From positions 62,001-126,000 of the forward strand of contig JAGIBK010000001.1 of the NCBI GenBank assembly GCA_017744355.1: a stretch of 64,000 nt of DNA, read 5' to 3'. Below are positions 33,416 to 41,890 of the stretch, in pieces. The translations under genes were made by a program, and so were the position numbers. The notes beneath the pieces are model-generated. The model searched no databases and was not told the origin of the DNA. It saw nothing but the letters and a program-made list of their open reading frames with translations. The DNA is from a bacterium (GTDB lineage Bacteria; Cyanobacteriota; Sericytochromatia; S15B-MN24; UBA4093). Each line of letters begins with the position of its first letter. The first letter of the stretch is position 1.

Positions 33416-33853
33416 GTGAAAAAAGCCTTATTCGCCCTGCCCCTCGTGGGGCTCGGCCTCGTCTTCGGATGGCAGGCTGCTGCCTCGGCCAAACCCAGCC
33501 AGCTCCATCGGGTGGTCATCGATGTCTCATCGGGCGATTCCGCCACCTGGCAACGGGTGCTCAACAACGTCGAGAACCTCCAGCGCCAGCTCGGAACCGC
33601 GAACACCTTCGTCGAAGTCGTCGCCTACGGGCCCGGTCTCGGGATGATGCTCCAAGAGGGGGCGCCGGATCGTGCGCGGATGGAGGCCCTGGCTCGCGGC
33701 CAGGTCGTTTTCGTCGCCTGCCAGAATACGCTGCAAGGCAGAGGGCTCACCCCAGACGCCTTGCTGCCCTTCGTGCGGGTGGTCCCCTCTGGGGCGGCGG
33801 AGCTCGTGCTGAAGCAGGAAGCCGGCTGGAGCTACCTGAAGCCGGGGATGTGA
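33416..33853 (+). CDS. Exported DsrE/DsrF-like protein
   Basis: A 145-residue exported protein (GTG start with GAGGAT 6 bases upstream; signal peptide MKKALFALPLVGLGLVFG to ASA). The mature part matches COG1416/DsrE-like: VVIDVSSGDSATWQRVLNNVENLQ, VEVVAYGPGLGMML, and a single cysteine in VFVACQNTL. Sulfur relay or thiol-binding functions are known for the fold. It is divergent from the BlaI-M56-TlpA-CcdA operon and shares its operators, so it is probably the extracytoplasmic client or sensor of that redox system (inference). Confidence 0.85.
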   Translation: MKKALFALPLVGLGLVFGWQAAASAKPSQLHRVVIDVSSGDSATWQRVLNNVENLQRQLGTANTFVEVVAYGPGLGMMLQEGAPDRARMEALARGQVVFVACQNTLQGRGLTPDALLPFVRVVPSGAAELVLKQEAGWSYLKPGM

Positions 33854-33925
33854 GCCTCGGGCCGCGTCACTGCGACGGCACCGGACGTGCTCACAGGGCT
33901 GCTGGAATGGCTGCCGGACGTGGCG

Positions 33926-34888
33926 TCAGGCGAGCTTCCCGGCCTCGCTCAGGCGGTGCTGCGCCTCTGCGTCGAGCTGGATCCGTAGGGCGCCGAGCAG
34001 GTCCTGGGCCTGAGCGGCCGAGGTCGCGCTCGCGATGGCCGACGTGACCCCCGGCTGCGCCATGACCCAGGCCAGCGCCACCTGACTGACGGTGGCCTGG
34101 TGCGCGGCTGCCACGGCGTCGAGAGCCTCGATCACCCGGAATCCGCGCGGGTTCATGTACTCCCGCTGGACCGAGGCCGCGCGGCTGGAGGTTGGGAGCG
34201 GCTGGTCCTTGCGATACTTGCCGCTCAAGAAGCCGCTTGCGAGCGAATAGTACGTGATGACCCCCAGCCCGTGCTCCAGGCAGAGCGCCTGGAGCGCCCC
34301 TTCGAACTGCTCCCGGTCGAGCAGGTTGTATTCGGGCTGCATGGTCTCGAAAGGGCGAAGCCCGAGGCGCTGCGCCGTTTCGAGCGCTTCATTGAGGCGA
34401 GGGGCGGTGTAGTTCGACGCCCCGATGTGACGCACCTTGCCCGCCTTGACCAGCTCGTCGAAGGTGGCGAGAGTCTCGTCGAGGGCCGTCCCGGGATCGT
34501 CGAAGTGGGCCTGGTAGAGGTCGATGACGTCCGTTTGCAGCCGGCGCAGGGAGCCTTCCACGGCGTCCAGGATCCGCCGGCGCGAGAGGCCCTTCTGCTC
34601 GGGCGCATCGCCCATGGGGGCGCCGACCTTGGTGGCGATGACGAGCTGGTCCCGGTTCTTGCGGGATTTGAGCCAGCGTCCGAGGATCGCTTCCGACTCA
34701 CCGCCGTGATGGCCCGGCACCCAGCGAGAATAGACCTCCGCCGTGTCGATGAAGTTGCCGCCGCTTGCTACGTACGCGTCCAGCACGGCAAAGGAGGCCG
34801 TCTCGTCGGCGGTCCAGCCGAAGACGTTGCCGCCCAGGCAGAGCGGGGAGACGCGCAGCGCCGTTCGTCCGAGATTTCGCAGGGTCAT
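33926..34888 (-). CDS. Aldo/keto reductase
   Basis: A 320-residue NADPH-dependent reductase of the YghZ/Tas-like AKR group. The catalytic tetrad is present: Asp in FIDTAEVY with Tyr, Lys in VIATKVGAP and His in LYQAHFDDP. The cofactor loop is ASGFLSGKYRKDQP. The ATG at 34888 follows GAGGAGAAAG; longer starts lack a site. It stands between the DsrE-like and DUF202 genes with no clear functional partner. Substrates are likely aldehydes or ketones. Confidence 0.95.
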   Translation of the reverse strand: MTLRNLGRTALRVSPLCLGGNVFGWTADETASFAVLDAYVASGGNFIDTAEVYSRWVPGHHGGESEAILGRWLKSRKNRDQLVIATKVGAPMGDAPEQKGLSRRRILDAVEGSLRRLQTDVIDLYQAHFDDPGTALDETLATFDELVKAGKVRHIGASNYTAPRLNEALETAQRLGLRPFETMQPEYNLLDREQFEGALQALCLEHGLGVITYYSLASGFLSGKYRKDQPLPTSSRAASVQREYMNPRGFRVIEALDAVAAAHQATVSQVALAWVMAQPGVTSAIASATSAAQAQDLLGALRIQLDAEAQHRLSEAGKLA

Positions 34889-35087
34889 CGAGCTTTCTCC
34901 TCTCGTGTCGCTTCGCCATGGTAACCCATCGTTCTCTGCTTGCACGATCTCGGAGACCATAAGCCCTGCCGGAATGAAACGGCGTCGCCAGTGACGCTCG
35001 GCGCAGCGTTGTGGAAGTGGGCGCGGACGCCTATGGTTGATGTGCTCGCTGAGGGCCGAGCCCGACGGATTCAGCAGGGGGATGGCG

Positions 35088-35474
35088 ATGAAGCAGGACG
35101 AAACCCCGCCGGATGCGAACCAGCTGGCCCTGCGGCGGACCGTGCTCGCGGCGGAGCGGACCTACCTGGCCTGGGTGAGGACCTCTCTCTCCATGATGGG
35201 GTTCGGCTTCAGCATCTACAAATTCTTCCAGTACCTGCGCGAGGCCGAGGGCCTGGGACATCTGCACGCTCCTCGCAATCTGGGCCTCACTCTGATCGCG
35301 CTGGGGACCTTGAGCTTGCTTGCCGCCGCCTTCCAGCATCTACAGGCCATGCGCGGCCTTGGCGCCGGGCTGGCGGAGGGGCGAACCGGGGTGGCGCTCG
35401 CGCTTGCCCTCCTCTTGGCGCTCGTCGGGGTGCTGATGTTCGTCAGCATTTCCTTCGGGGAGGGACCCTTCTGA
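35088..35474 (+). CDS. YidH/DUF202 membrane protein
   Basis: A 128-residue inner-membrane protein of the DUF202 (YidH) family: LALRRTVLAAERTYLAWVRTSLSMMGFGFS is the diagnostic cytoplasmic-plus-first-helix segment, followed by two more helices and a short tail. AGGGGG sits 6 bases before the ATG at 35088. Function is unknown; homologues are often near transport or stress genes. Confidence 0.92.
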   Translation: MKQDETPPDANQLALRRTVLAAERTYLAWVRTSLSMMGFGFSIYKFFQYLREAEGLGHLHAPRNLGLTLIALGTLSLLAAAFQHLQAMRGLGAGLAEGRTGVALALALLLALVGVLMFVSISFGEGPF

Positions 35475-35495
35475 GCGGCCCGCTCGACAAAGGCG

Positions 35496-36197
35496 TTACC
35501 AGATATACGGCAGGAGGCGATACCTCACCTTCTGCCGATAGGCGTCGTAACCTGCGAGCTCGTCGAGCAAGAGCGCTTCTTCGCCGACGATCCGCACCAT
35601 CAGCAGCAGGGTCATCAGCAGACCGATGGCGAGCCCCCAGAGCGAGCTCAAGAATAGCGGGGCTCCGATGAACATGCACGTTGCCCCCAGATACATCGGA
35701 TGCCGCACGAAGCCGTATACCCCCGTCGAGACCACCTGCTGCTCGCGCTCGCGCTGGATCCTGACCAATGGCGAGAGGAAGGTGTTGTCGCGAAACGCGC
35801 GGAAGAGGAAGAAGGACGAGAGCAGTAGCAAGACGGCACCGACGGTTTTCAGCCAGAGCGGGAACTCCGCCGTCCAGTGGAAACGCTGCGCATCCAGCGG
35901 CATCACCGCAAACCAGGCAAAGGACAGGCCCATGATCGCGTAGACGAATACTTGGTCCCATTTGGCTTCGCCGCTCGCCCCGGGCTTGCGGTATCGCTCG
36001 GCGAGCAGCGCCGGGTCTTTGAAGTAGAGATAAATGATCGTGCCCGCGCACAAGGCGACGAACCAGAGGCTGAAGAGCCAGCCCTCGACCCATTTCCAAT
36101 CCCCTGCAAGCCATAACAGGCCCAGCGGGTAGATCAGCAGATAAACCATCGTGAGAATCAGCTTGGGGGGCGTCAGTTTTTTCGCCTCGCTCGCCAT
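35496..36197 (-). CDS. Isoprenylcysteine carboxyl methyltransferase-family membrane protein
   Basis: A 233-residue integral membrane methyltransferase with 5 to 6 hydrophobic segments. The catalytic C-terminal region has VYGFVRHPMYLGA, the SAM-binding GEEALLLDELAGYDAYRQKVRYRLLP and the end PYIW, all typical of the ICMT/PEMT fold. Bacterial members methylate lipids or small molecules; true isoprenylcysteine activity is unlikely. It is convergent with the DUF202 gene and followed on the minus strand by nothing related. Confidence 0.92.
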   Translation of the reverse strand: MASEAKKLTPPKLILTMVYLLIYPLGLLWLAGDWKWVEGWLFSLWFVALCAGTIIYLYFKDPALLAERYRKPGASGEAKWDQVFVYAIMGLSFAWFAVMPLDAQRFHWTAEFPLWLKTVGAVLLLLSSFFLFRAFRDNTFLSPLVRIQREREQQVVSTGVYGFVRHPMYLGATCMFIGAPLFLSSLWGLAIGLLMTLLLMVRIVGEEALLLDELAGYDAYRQKVRYRLLPYIW

Positions 36198-36227
36198 CGC
36201 GGCACTTCCCCTTTCGACGCGAAAGAT

Positions 36228-37097
36228 TCATCGGGAGGGATGGGGCATCCGGAGGTGATCTCGCGCTGCGAGCCAGGTATCGCGTGCATCGCGCGCGCGC
36301 GTGAAGAAGGCCTCGACGGCCTGCGGGTCGTCGAGCTGGTCGGCGAGCGTCGTCAGCGTGGCGGCGAGGTGGCGCAGCAAGGGGGCGATCGCTTCCTGGT
36401 TCGTGAGGCAGATGTCGCGGTACATTGCGGGGCTCCCCGAGGCCAGCCGGGTTGCATCGCGATAGCCCGTCGCGGCGAGCGGCGCCATCTGTGCCCAGCG
36501 CGGATCGGCTGTCGTGAGCGAAACCAGCGCGGCCGACGTCGCGAAGGGCAGGTGGCTGACGGCGGCCACGAACGCGTCGTGCGTGCTCGGATCGAGACGA
36601 AGAGGCCGGGCCCCCACCGAAGTCGCGAGCGCTTCGACTGCAGCTACCGCCGCAGGGTCAGCGCTTGGGGGCGGTGTGACGCACCAGGCCGCGCCGCGAA
36701 ACAGGTCCGCCCGCGCGTGGGCCACCCCCACCTGCTCGCTCCCTGCCATCGGGTGCCCGCCGACGAAGTTGAGGCCGGCATTTGACGCCCAGGCGGTCAC
36801 TGCCGCCTTGGTGCTCGCGACGTCCGTGACCACGGCCTCGGGCCGCAGGCAGGGCGCGATCGCAGCAAACAGCGCAGGGAAGGCCCCCACCGGAGCCGCC
36901 AGCACCACCCGGTCGGCATCGGCGACCGCTGCTGCGGGGTCGGCTGCCTCGCGGGCGATCGCGCCCCGCTCGCGCGCAAGCGCAAGGGCCGCCGGGTCCG
37001 GGTCCCAGCCCACGACCTCGATCTCCGGCCGCTCGGCGCGCAGGGCCAGACCCAGCGAGCCGCCGATCAAGCCGAGGCCGAGCAACGCGACGCGCAT
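36228..37097 (-). CDS. tyrA: Prephenate dehydrogenase
   Basis: A 289-residue oxidoreductase converting prephenate to 4-hydroxyphenylpyruvate, the committed step to tyrosine. The NAD motif is GLGLIGGSLGLAL (6-18), catalytic His in GGHPMAGSE, and SHLPFATSAAL lines the pocket. Length matches the simple (ACT-free) TyrA. It is the last of three aromatic genes; aroF lies 3 bp upstream. There is no regulatory ACT domain here, so feedback control is probably on DAHP synthase. Confidence 0.95.
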   Translation of the reverse strand: MRVALLGLGLIGGSLGLALRAERPEIEVVGWDPDPAALALARERGAIAREAADPAAAVADADRVVLAAPVGAFPALFAAIAPCLRPEAVVTDVASTKAAVTAWASNAGLNFVGGHPMAGSEQVGVAHARADLFRGAAWCVTPPPSADPAAVAAVEALATSVGARPLRLDPSTHDAFVAAVSHLPFATSAALVSLTTADPRWAQMAPLAATGYRDATRLASGSPAMYRDICLTNQEAIAPLLRHLAATLTTLADQLDDPQAVEAFFTRARDARDTWLAARDHLRMPHPSR

Positions 37098-37100
37098 GCG

Positions 37101-38135
37101 TCAGACCGGCAGGCCCGCCCACTTGCGGCCGACGGCTCGGGCGACGGCTTCCCCTGTCGCCATCAGCTCCGCGAAGGCTTCGTGCCCCAGCGCCTGCGCG
37201 GCGTCTGACCAGCTCTTGTCAGGGTCGTGGTGCACCTCGACGATCAGGCCGTCGGCGCCGGCGGCGATCGCGCTGAGCCCCACCGGCGAGACCAGGGGGC
37301 GCACGCCGGTCCCGTGGCTCGGATCGGCGATCACCGGCAGGTGCGTCTCGCGCTTGGCGTACGCCACGGCGTTGACGTCGAAGGTGTTGCGCGTGGCCGT
37401 CTCGTACGTCCGGATGCCGCGCTCGCACAGGATCACCTTGCGGTTGCCCTGCGCCATCACGTATTCGGCCGCAAGCAGCCACTCCTCGATCGTGGCCGAG
37501 GGCCCTCGCTTGAGCAGCACCGGGATGTCCGTGCGCCCCACCTCTTCGAGCAGCAGGTAATTCTGCATGTTGCGGGCGCCAATTTGGAAGACGTCGGTGT
37601 AGTGCCCGACGAGCTCGACGTGGGCCGGCGTCAGCACCTCGGTGACGATGGGCAGCCCGGTCGTCTCACGGACCTTGGCGAGCATTTCGAGGCCCGCCTC
37701 GCCGTGGCCTCGGAAAGCATACGGGCTCGTGCGCGGCTTGTACGCCCCGGCCCGGAACAGGCGCGCACCGGCGCGTGCGACGGCCTCGCCGATGCGCAGG
37801 CATTGATCCTCGCTTTCGGCCGAGCAAGGGCCTGCGATCACCACGACCTCGGGCCCCCCGATCCGTACGCCGCGCACGTCGATCACGGTGTCCGTCGGCT
37901 GGAACTGGCGGCTCGCCAGCTTGTAGGATTTCGAGACCTTGACCGTTCGATCGACCCCGGAGAGCGCCTCGAGCGCCGGGCCGAGCTCCTCGTGGTTGAT
38001 CGGGGAGCCGAGCACGCCCACGATGGTGTGCGCTTCGCCCGTCGAGACGTGCGTGCTGAGGCCTTGGCGTTCGAGCAGGGCGAGGACGCCAAGGACATCC
38101 TCGGCGGTGCTGTCCGCGCGCATCACGACGATCAT
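37101..38135 (-). CDS. aroF: 3-deoxy-7-phosphoheptulonate synthase (type I-beta, DAHP synthase)
   Basis: A 344-residue enzyme joining phosphoenolpyruvate and erythrose 4-phosphate. An N-terminal ferredoxin-like ACT-type regulatory domain (1-70) precedes the barrel, as in Thermotoga. Barrel marks: VIAGPCSAES (metal Cys), RAGAYKPRTSPYAFRG, KRGPSATIEEW, and DPSHGTGVRP near the end. The N-terminal domain probably mediates tyrosine feedback. It lies between aroH and tyrA in one operon. Confidence 0.96.
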   Translation of the reverse strand: MIVVMRADSTAEDVLGVLALLERQGLSTHVSTGEAHTIVGVLGSPINHEELGPALEALSGVDRTVKVSKSYKLASRQFQPTDTVIDVRGVRIGGPEVVVIAGPCSAESEDQCLRIGEAVARAGARLFRAGAYKPRTSPYAFRGHGEAGLEMLAKVRETTGLPIVTEVLTPAHVELVGHYTDVFQIGARNMQNYLLLEEVGRTDIPVLLKRGPSATIEEWLLAAEYVMAQGNRKVILCERGIRTYETATRNTFDVNAVAYAKRETHLPVIADPSHGTGVRPLVSPVGLSAIAAGADGLIVEVHHDPDKSWSDAAQALGHEAFAELMATGEAVARAVGRKWAGLPV

Positions 38136-38156
38136 GGGGACCCTCCTACGGCAAGA

Positions 38157-38528
38157 TCAGGCGAGGGCACGGTCTGGGCGCAGGGCACGCGCTTCTTTGA
38201 GGTAGACGTGCCGGATCTCGGCGGCGCTCTTGGGGGTGTTCCAGTGGATCAGCACGCGGATCACCCGCGGCGTCGCCTCGGGGACCGCGATCTCCTGGGC
38301 GCAGAGGAGCGCGGCATCGGCCCAGCCCATCTGGCGGGCTGCTTGGGCCGGGAAGTCGGCATTGAGATCGGGCGTGGCCGTAAGGAAGATGCTGCCGACG
38401 TCCGTGGGAGCGATGCCGTTGGCCTCGATGAGGGTTTCGAGCAACTCGCGCGTGGCGGCAAGGATGGCCTCGGGGGTGTTTGCGTCGGCGGAGGTGGCAC
38501 CTCGTACGCCACGGCAGGACGTCACCAT
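38157..38528 (-). CDS. aroH: Chorismate mutase, AroH type
   Basis: A 123-residue trimeric-type chorismate mutase, converting chorismate to prephenate. The AroH signature RGVRGATSADANTPEAIL (6-23) carries the key Arg7, and the segment TATPDLNADFPAQAAR with later IRVLIHWNT matches the active-site edge. It is the first gene of the aroH-aroF-tyrA operon (21-bp gap to aroF), a complete chorismate-to-tyrosine precursor route plus the first shikimate step. The 257 bp upstream to the ilvE stop (38529-38785) hold the presumed promoter; I see no T-box or clear attenuator. Confidence 0.95.
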   Translation of the reverse strand: MVTSCRGVRGATSADANTPEAILAATRELLETLIEANGIAPTDVGSIFLTATPDLNADFPAQAARQMGWADAALLCAQEIAVPEATPRVIRVLIHWNTPKSAAEIRHVYLKEARALRPDRALA

Positions 38529-38785
38529 GCGGAGCCTCCTCTACGTCGGGGATGAAAGCAAAGGAGCCCGAGGTCAGCGACCCCTTGCCCCCTCCACCGT
38601 CACGCGTAAGGCAAGGAACTCTAGCATGAGGACGAGCTTTCGGTCAAACTGCCCATGAGGGTCTGAAGTTGGCTTCCTGTGCCGATCAGAGGTTATCGCT
38701 AAGTGGCCAGTTTCGATGCTTGGACGGGATTTCCGTGCGTGGAAGGTGCCCGCCGACGCCTGGCGTCGTTTCCCGAGCGGGGGAA

Positions 38786-39721
38786 CTAATTGCGCGAGGA
38801 GGCGTAGGCCGGGGTGACCCAGTCGGCGAAGCGCGGGTGCTCGCCGCGCACGGCCTGCGCATAGTGGTCCATGATCGCTCGGGTGATGGGCCCCACGACG
38901 CCCGTTCCCCCCACCGGTCGGTGGTCGATCGAGGCGACCGGCAAGATCTGGGCGCCGGTGCCGCACAGGAACATCTCGTCGCAGACGTAGAGCTCCGTGC
39001 GGTCCACCGGACGTTCGAGCGTCTCGATCCCGAGCGTTTCCTTGGCGATGGTCATGACCGCCTGGCGCGTCACGCCCTCGAGGATGTTCTGTTGGACGCC
39101 GGGGGTGATCAGCTGGCCCTTGCGGACGAGGAACAGGTTCATCCCGCTCGCCTCCGAGACGTGGCCGTCCGTGTTCAGGAAGATCGCGTCGTCGAAGCCG
39201 TTGTGGTACGCCTCGGTCTTGGCGAGCGACGAGTTGACGTAGGTACCGGTGATCTTGGCGCGGGCGGGCATGGCGTTGTCGTCGATGCGGCGCCAGCTCG
39301 AGACGGTCACCTTGATGCCGCTGGTGGCGGGCTCGCCGCTCATGGGGGTGGCGAACATGGTGAAGTCTGCCGTCAGGTTGTGCAGGCGCGCCCCGATCAG
39401 CTCATCGGCCATGTACACCAGCGGACGCAAGTAGATGTCCTGCTTGAAGGCGTTGCGGCGGATGAGGCCGAGGGCGATCGCGCACAGCTCCTCGACGGTG
39501 TGATGGAGCGGCATGCGGAGGATCCGGGCGGACTGGTGGATCCGTTCGAAGTGGTCCGCCATTTTGAGGACGTAAAGCTCTTGGTGCGCTTCGTTCCAGT
39601 AGCCGCGGATCCCCTCGAAGCACCCCGTGCCGTAATTGAGGGCGTGGGTCATGACGCTGACCTTGGCCTCGTCGAAGGGCACGTAGTCGCCTCGAAAGTA
39701 GACGTACTCGGGCTTTGACAT
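38786..39721 (-). CDS. ilvE: Branched-chain amino acid aminotransferase
   Basis: A 311-residue PLP fold-type IV aminotransferase, the last step of Val, Leu and Ile synthesis. YVYFRGDYVPFDEAKVS and VMTHALNYGTGCFEGIRGY open the chain, the PLP lysine lies in ARAKITGTYVNS, and SEASGMNLFLVRKG and the terminal GTGAQILPVASID are typical. A start at 39721 is supported; longer reading adds 48 residues with no homology. It is transcribed in the same direction as the aromatic operon but 257 bp before it. Confidence 0.96.
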   Translation of the reverse strand: MSKPEYVYFRGDYVPFDEAKVSVMTHALNYGTGCFEGIRGYWNEAHQELYVLKMADHFERIHQSARILRMPLHHTVEELCAIALGLIRRNAFKQDIYLRPLVYMADELIGARLHNLTADFTMFATPMSGEPATSGIKVTVSSWRRIDDNAMPARAKITGTYVNSSLAKTEAYHNGFDDAIFLNTDGHVSEASGMNLFLVRKGQLITPGVQQNILEGVTRQAVMTIAKETLGIETLERPVDRTELYVCDEMFLCGTGAQILPVASIDHRPVGGTGVVGPITRAIMDHYAQAVRGEHPRFADWVTPAYASSRN

Positions 39722-39990
39722 GGCGGCGGATCCTTTCGGAAAGGTCCAGCAAGCGATGACGTGGTCAGCCAGGCATCCTGTGATAATTCTACCCGACTGG
39801 CTCGGCTCAAGCTGAGCGGCGCTCGAAAGCTCACGACGAGATGATTTGAATGCGCCTTGCTTCAAATAAATCGAAGCGAGCAGAGGTAAAAGGACCTAGC
39901 GGGAGATGCGGCGCCCTCGCCGCGCTCGCCCAAGTTCCAAGCCTCCTGAATGCCGTCTGTGGTTCATTGCAAGAGAAAGGTTCCCGATTC

Positions 39991-40467
39991 ATGTCGAAAC
40001 CGACCGTGAAGTCCATCATTCCCCACCTCATCGTGGCGGGTGCCGCCAAGGCGCTCGAGTTCTACAAGGAAGCGTTCGGCGCCGAGATCGTCTCCACGAT
40101 GCCGACGCCCGATGGACAGAGGCTCATTCATGCCGTCATGACCATCGACGGTCATCCGATCTTCTTGGTCGACGAGTTCCCCGACAACCGCGAGGAAGGC
40201 GGCGTGATGTGCGCTCCTGGCACAGCGAAGGGCACCACGGTCGCCATCGCGCTCAATGTCGACGATGCCGATGCAGTGTATCAGCGCGCCGTAAAGGCGG
40301 GAGCTGCCGAGCACATGCCCGTGGCCGACACGTTCTGGGGGGCTCGTTACGGCCAGATCCTCGATCCGTATGGTCATCTCTGGGAGCTCAACCAGGAAGT
40401 TCAGACCCGCACGGAAGAGGAAATGAAGGCAGCCTTGGCGGAAGACATGCGCAATGCCGGCAGGTAG
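39991..40467 (+). CDS. VOC-family (PhnB/YdhR-like) protein
   Basis: A 158-residue glyoxalase-fold protein of the PhnB-type group: SIIPHLIVAGAAKALEFYKEAFGAE, then HAVMTIDGHPIFLVDE and FWGARYGQILDPYGHLWEL are characteristic. AAAGG precedes the ATG. The function is unknown; many members bind metals or small molecules without known reaction. It is followed 13 bp later by a GyrI-like gene and may share a transcript with it. Confidence 0.93.
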   Translation: MSKPTVKSIIPHLIVAGAAKALEFYKEAFGAEIVSTMPTPDGQRLIHAVMTIDGHPIFLVDEFPDNREEGGVMCAPGTAKGTTVAIALNVDDADAVYQRAVKAGAAEHMPVADTFWGARYGQILDPYGHLWELNQEVQTRTEEEMKAALAEDMRNAGR

Positions 40468-40480
40468 AGGAGGCTCCCCG

Positions 40481-40945
40481 ATGATCGAAACACCGCAAAT
40501 TACGCAGAGTGAGGCCCAGCTCACCGCCTTCATCCACCTCACCGTTCCGCGCGAAGAGATCCAGGAGGTCATGGGCCCGGGCATCGGCGAGGTCATGGCT
40601 GCTATTGCTGCTCAGGGCATCGCGCCGGCCGGCCCATGGTTCACGCATCACCTGAGGATGGATCCTGAAATCTTCGATTTCGAGATCTGCGTGCCCGTCA
40701 CGGCGCCGGTCGCCCCCGCGGGTCGTGTGCAGGCGGGCCAGTTGCCTGCTGCGAAGGTGGCGCGGACGGTCTTCCACGGGAACTACGAGGGCCTTGGCGA
40801 TGCCTGGGGCGAGTTCATGGATTGGATCGAAGCTCAGGGCCACACCCCCGCCTCCGATCTGTGGGAATGCTACGTCAAGGGGCCGGAATCGAGCCCCAAT
40901 CCGGCCGACTGGCGCACGGAGTTGAATCGACCGCTGATCGGTTGA
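40481..40945 (+). CDS. GyrI-like small-molecule-binding protein
   Basis: A 154-residue protein resembling the effector-binding (GyrI-like/SOUL-adjacent) domain of AraC-type regulators, without HTH: TAFIHLTVPREEIQEVMGPGIGEVMAAIAAQG, EIFDFEICVPVTAP and VARTVFHGNYEGLGDAWGEFMDWI. These domains bind drugs or hydrophobic ligands and may act as stand-alone sequestering proteins. GAGG precedes the ATG at 40481. A hairpin terminator follows at 40985. Confidence 0.9.
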   Translation: MIETPQITQSEAQLTAFIHLTVPREEIQEVMGPGIGEVMAAIAAQGIAPAGPWFTHHLRMDPEIFDFEICVPVTAPVAPAGRVQAGQLPAAKVARTVFHGNYEGLGDAWGEFMDWIEAQGHTPASDLWECYVKGPESSPNPADWRTELNRPLIG

Positions 40946-40984
40946 GGGTCGATGACCTGGGCGCGCTCAAGCGTTGAGTAAATC

Positions 40985-41019
40985 GAACGGCCAGCCTCGC
41001 TTTTGCGGGCTGGCCGTTC
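40985..41019 (+). terminator. Hairpin terminator (GGCCAGCC family)
   Basis: A 12-bp stem (40985-40996 with 41008-41019) with a T-rich loop that can extend by CGC/GCG pairs. It is between convergent genes and shares the GGCCAGCC/GGCTGGCC core with terminators at 42988, 51067 and 60779. Confidence 0.8.
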
Positions 41020-41052
41020 ATGTCGGGAGCGCGTCGAGAAGTCCTGTGCCGC

Positions 41053-41625
41053 TCAATGCTGCCCGAGGACTTCTCGCAAGGCGGTCTCCATCTCCGCTTG
41101 CAACGGTTGGACGCCGCGCAACTCGAAGGGGCCGCCCACCAATCGCTTGTGCTTGACGTCCAGAACCGTCTCACCGGTCTGGGTGCGAACGGCTTGGAGC
41201 TGGAACCTCACGTCGCTGTACGTGCTCCAGAGCACTGGAATCGAGAGATAGAGCTGAGGTCCGAGTTCTTCGACGGTGATGGTCACCACTGTGTCGATAT
41301 TGGCCGTTCTCGCCTCGGCGAGTTTGAGATCGGACTGGGCGGAAAAGGGCTCGAAGGGGCGAATCTCGGCGACGCTCCCGGAGGGCAGGTTCCGGAACAC
41401 CGCCTCGATGGCTGCGCGCGCGATTTTTTCGCGCGCCGGCACTTCCTTCTGGTCGGGGCGCCAGCGCGATAGCGGTCGCACCGAGAGCACGCCGAGGGGG
41501 AGGCGGGTCGGCTGATACAGCGGCGCTTCGCCCTGAAGCACCTCATGCTGCACCTGTACGGTGGCGCACCCGCTGAGCAAGAGCGCGGCCATGGTGATGG
41601 CGATGCGTGAAATGGCGCGAGACAT
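41053..41625 (-). CDS. Lipoprotein of unknown function
   Basis: A 190-residue lipoprotein: signal ISRIAITMAALLLSGC with lipobox LLSGC, preceded by a strong GGAGGAAGG site. The mature domain (LPLGVLSVRPLSRWRPDQKEVP and VLWSTYSDVRFQLQAVRTQTGETVLDVKHKRL) resembles LptE/PelC-like beta-rich outer-membrane-associated lipoproteins with a conserved glycine-rich edge, but I cannot name a family with confidence. Confidence 0.8.
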   Translation of the reverse strand: MSRAISRIAITMAALLLSGCATVQVQHEVLQGEAPLYQPTRLPLGVLSVRPLSRWRPDQKEVPAREKIARAAIEAVFRNLPSGSVAEIRPFEPFSAQSDLKLAEARTANIDTVVTITVEELGPQLYLSIPVLWSTYSDVRFQLQAVRTQTGETVLDVKHKRLVGGPFELRGVQPLQAEMETALREVLGQH

Positions 41626-41890
41626 CCTTCCTCCAAGCGCTGGTCTCGGTCCCACGACGGCCATCCGCATGGTCGCGCTGAAACCTTGTCGTGACGGCGA
41701 GTGATTCCCAATGATGTGACTGAACGGGCCGCTTGTCCATCTCGACTGCTTGGGACTTCTTGGCGAGGAGCGACAGCGATGATAGAGCGCCGGCAGCGAA
41801 ACCATCAAGTTTCTTGAACGCTTGGTCGATAATGAGAGTGGATCCAATTGGATGACGTTGAAGACGATTGAAACTCAGGGAGGAGTTCCA

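Noticed and set aside
37227..38555. 442-codon open frame opposite aroF and aroH
   Set aside because: Antisense shadow crossing two real genes and their gap; no recognisable sequence.
38529..38785. T-box or peptide-leader attenuator before aroH
   Set aside because: I could not find a T-box sequence, a leader peptide rich in Tyr/Phe/Trp, or a clear terminator/antiterminator pair.
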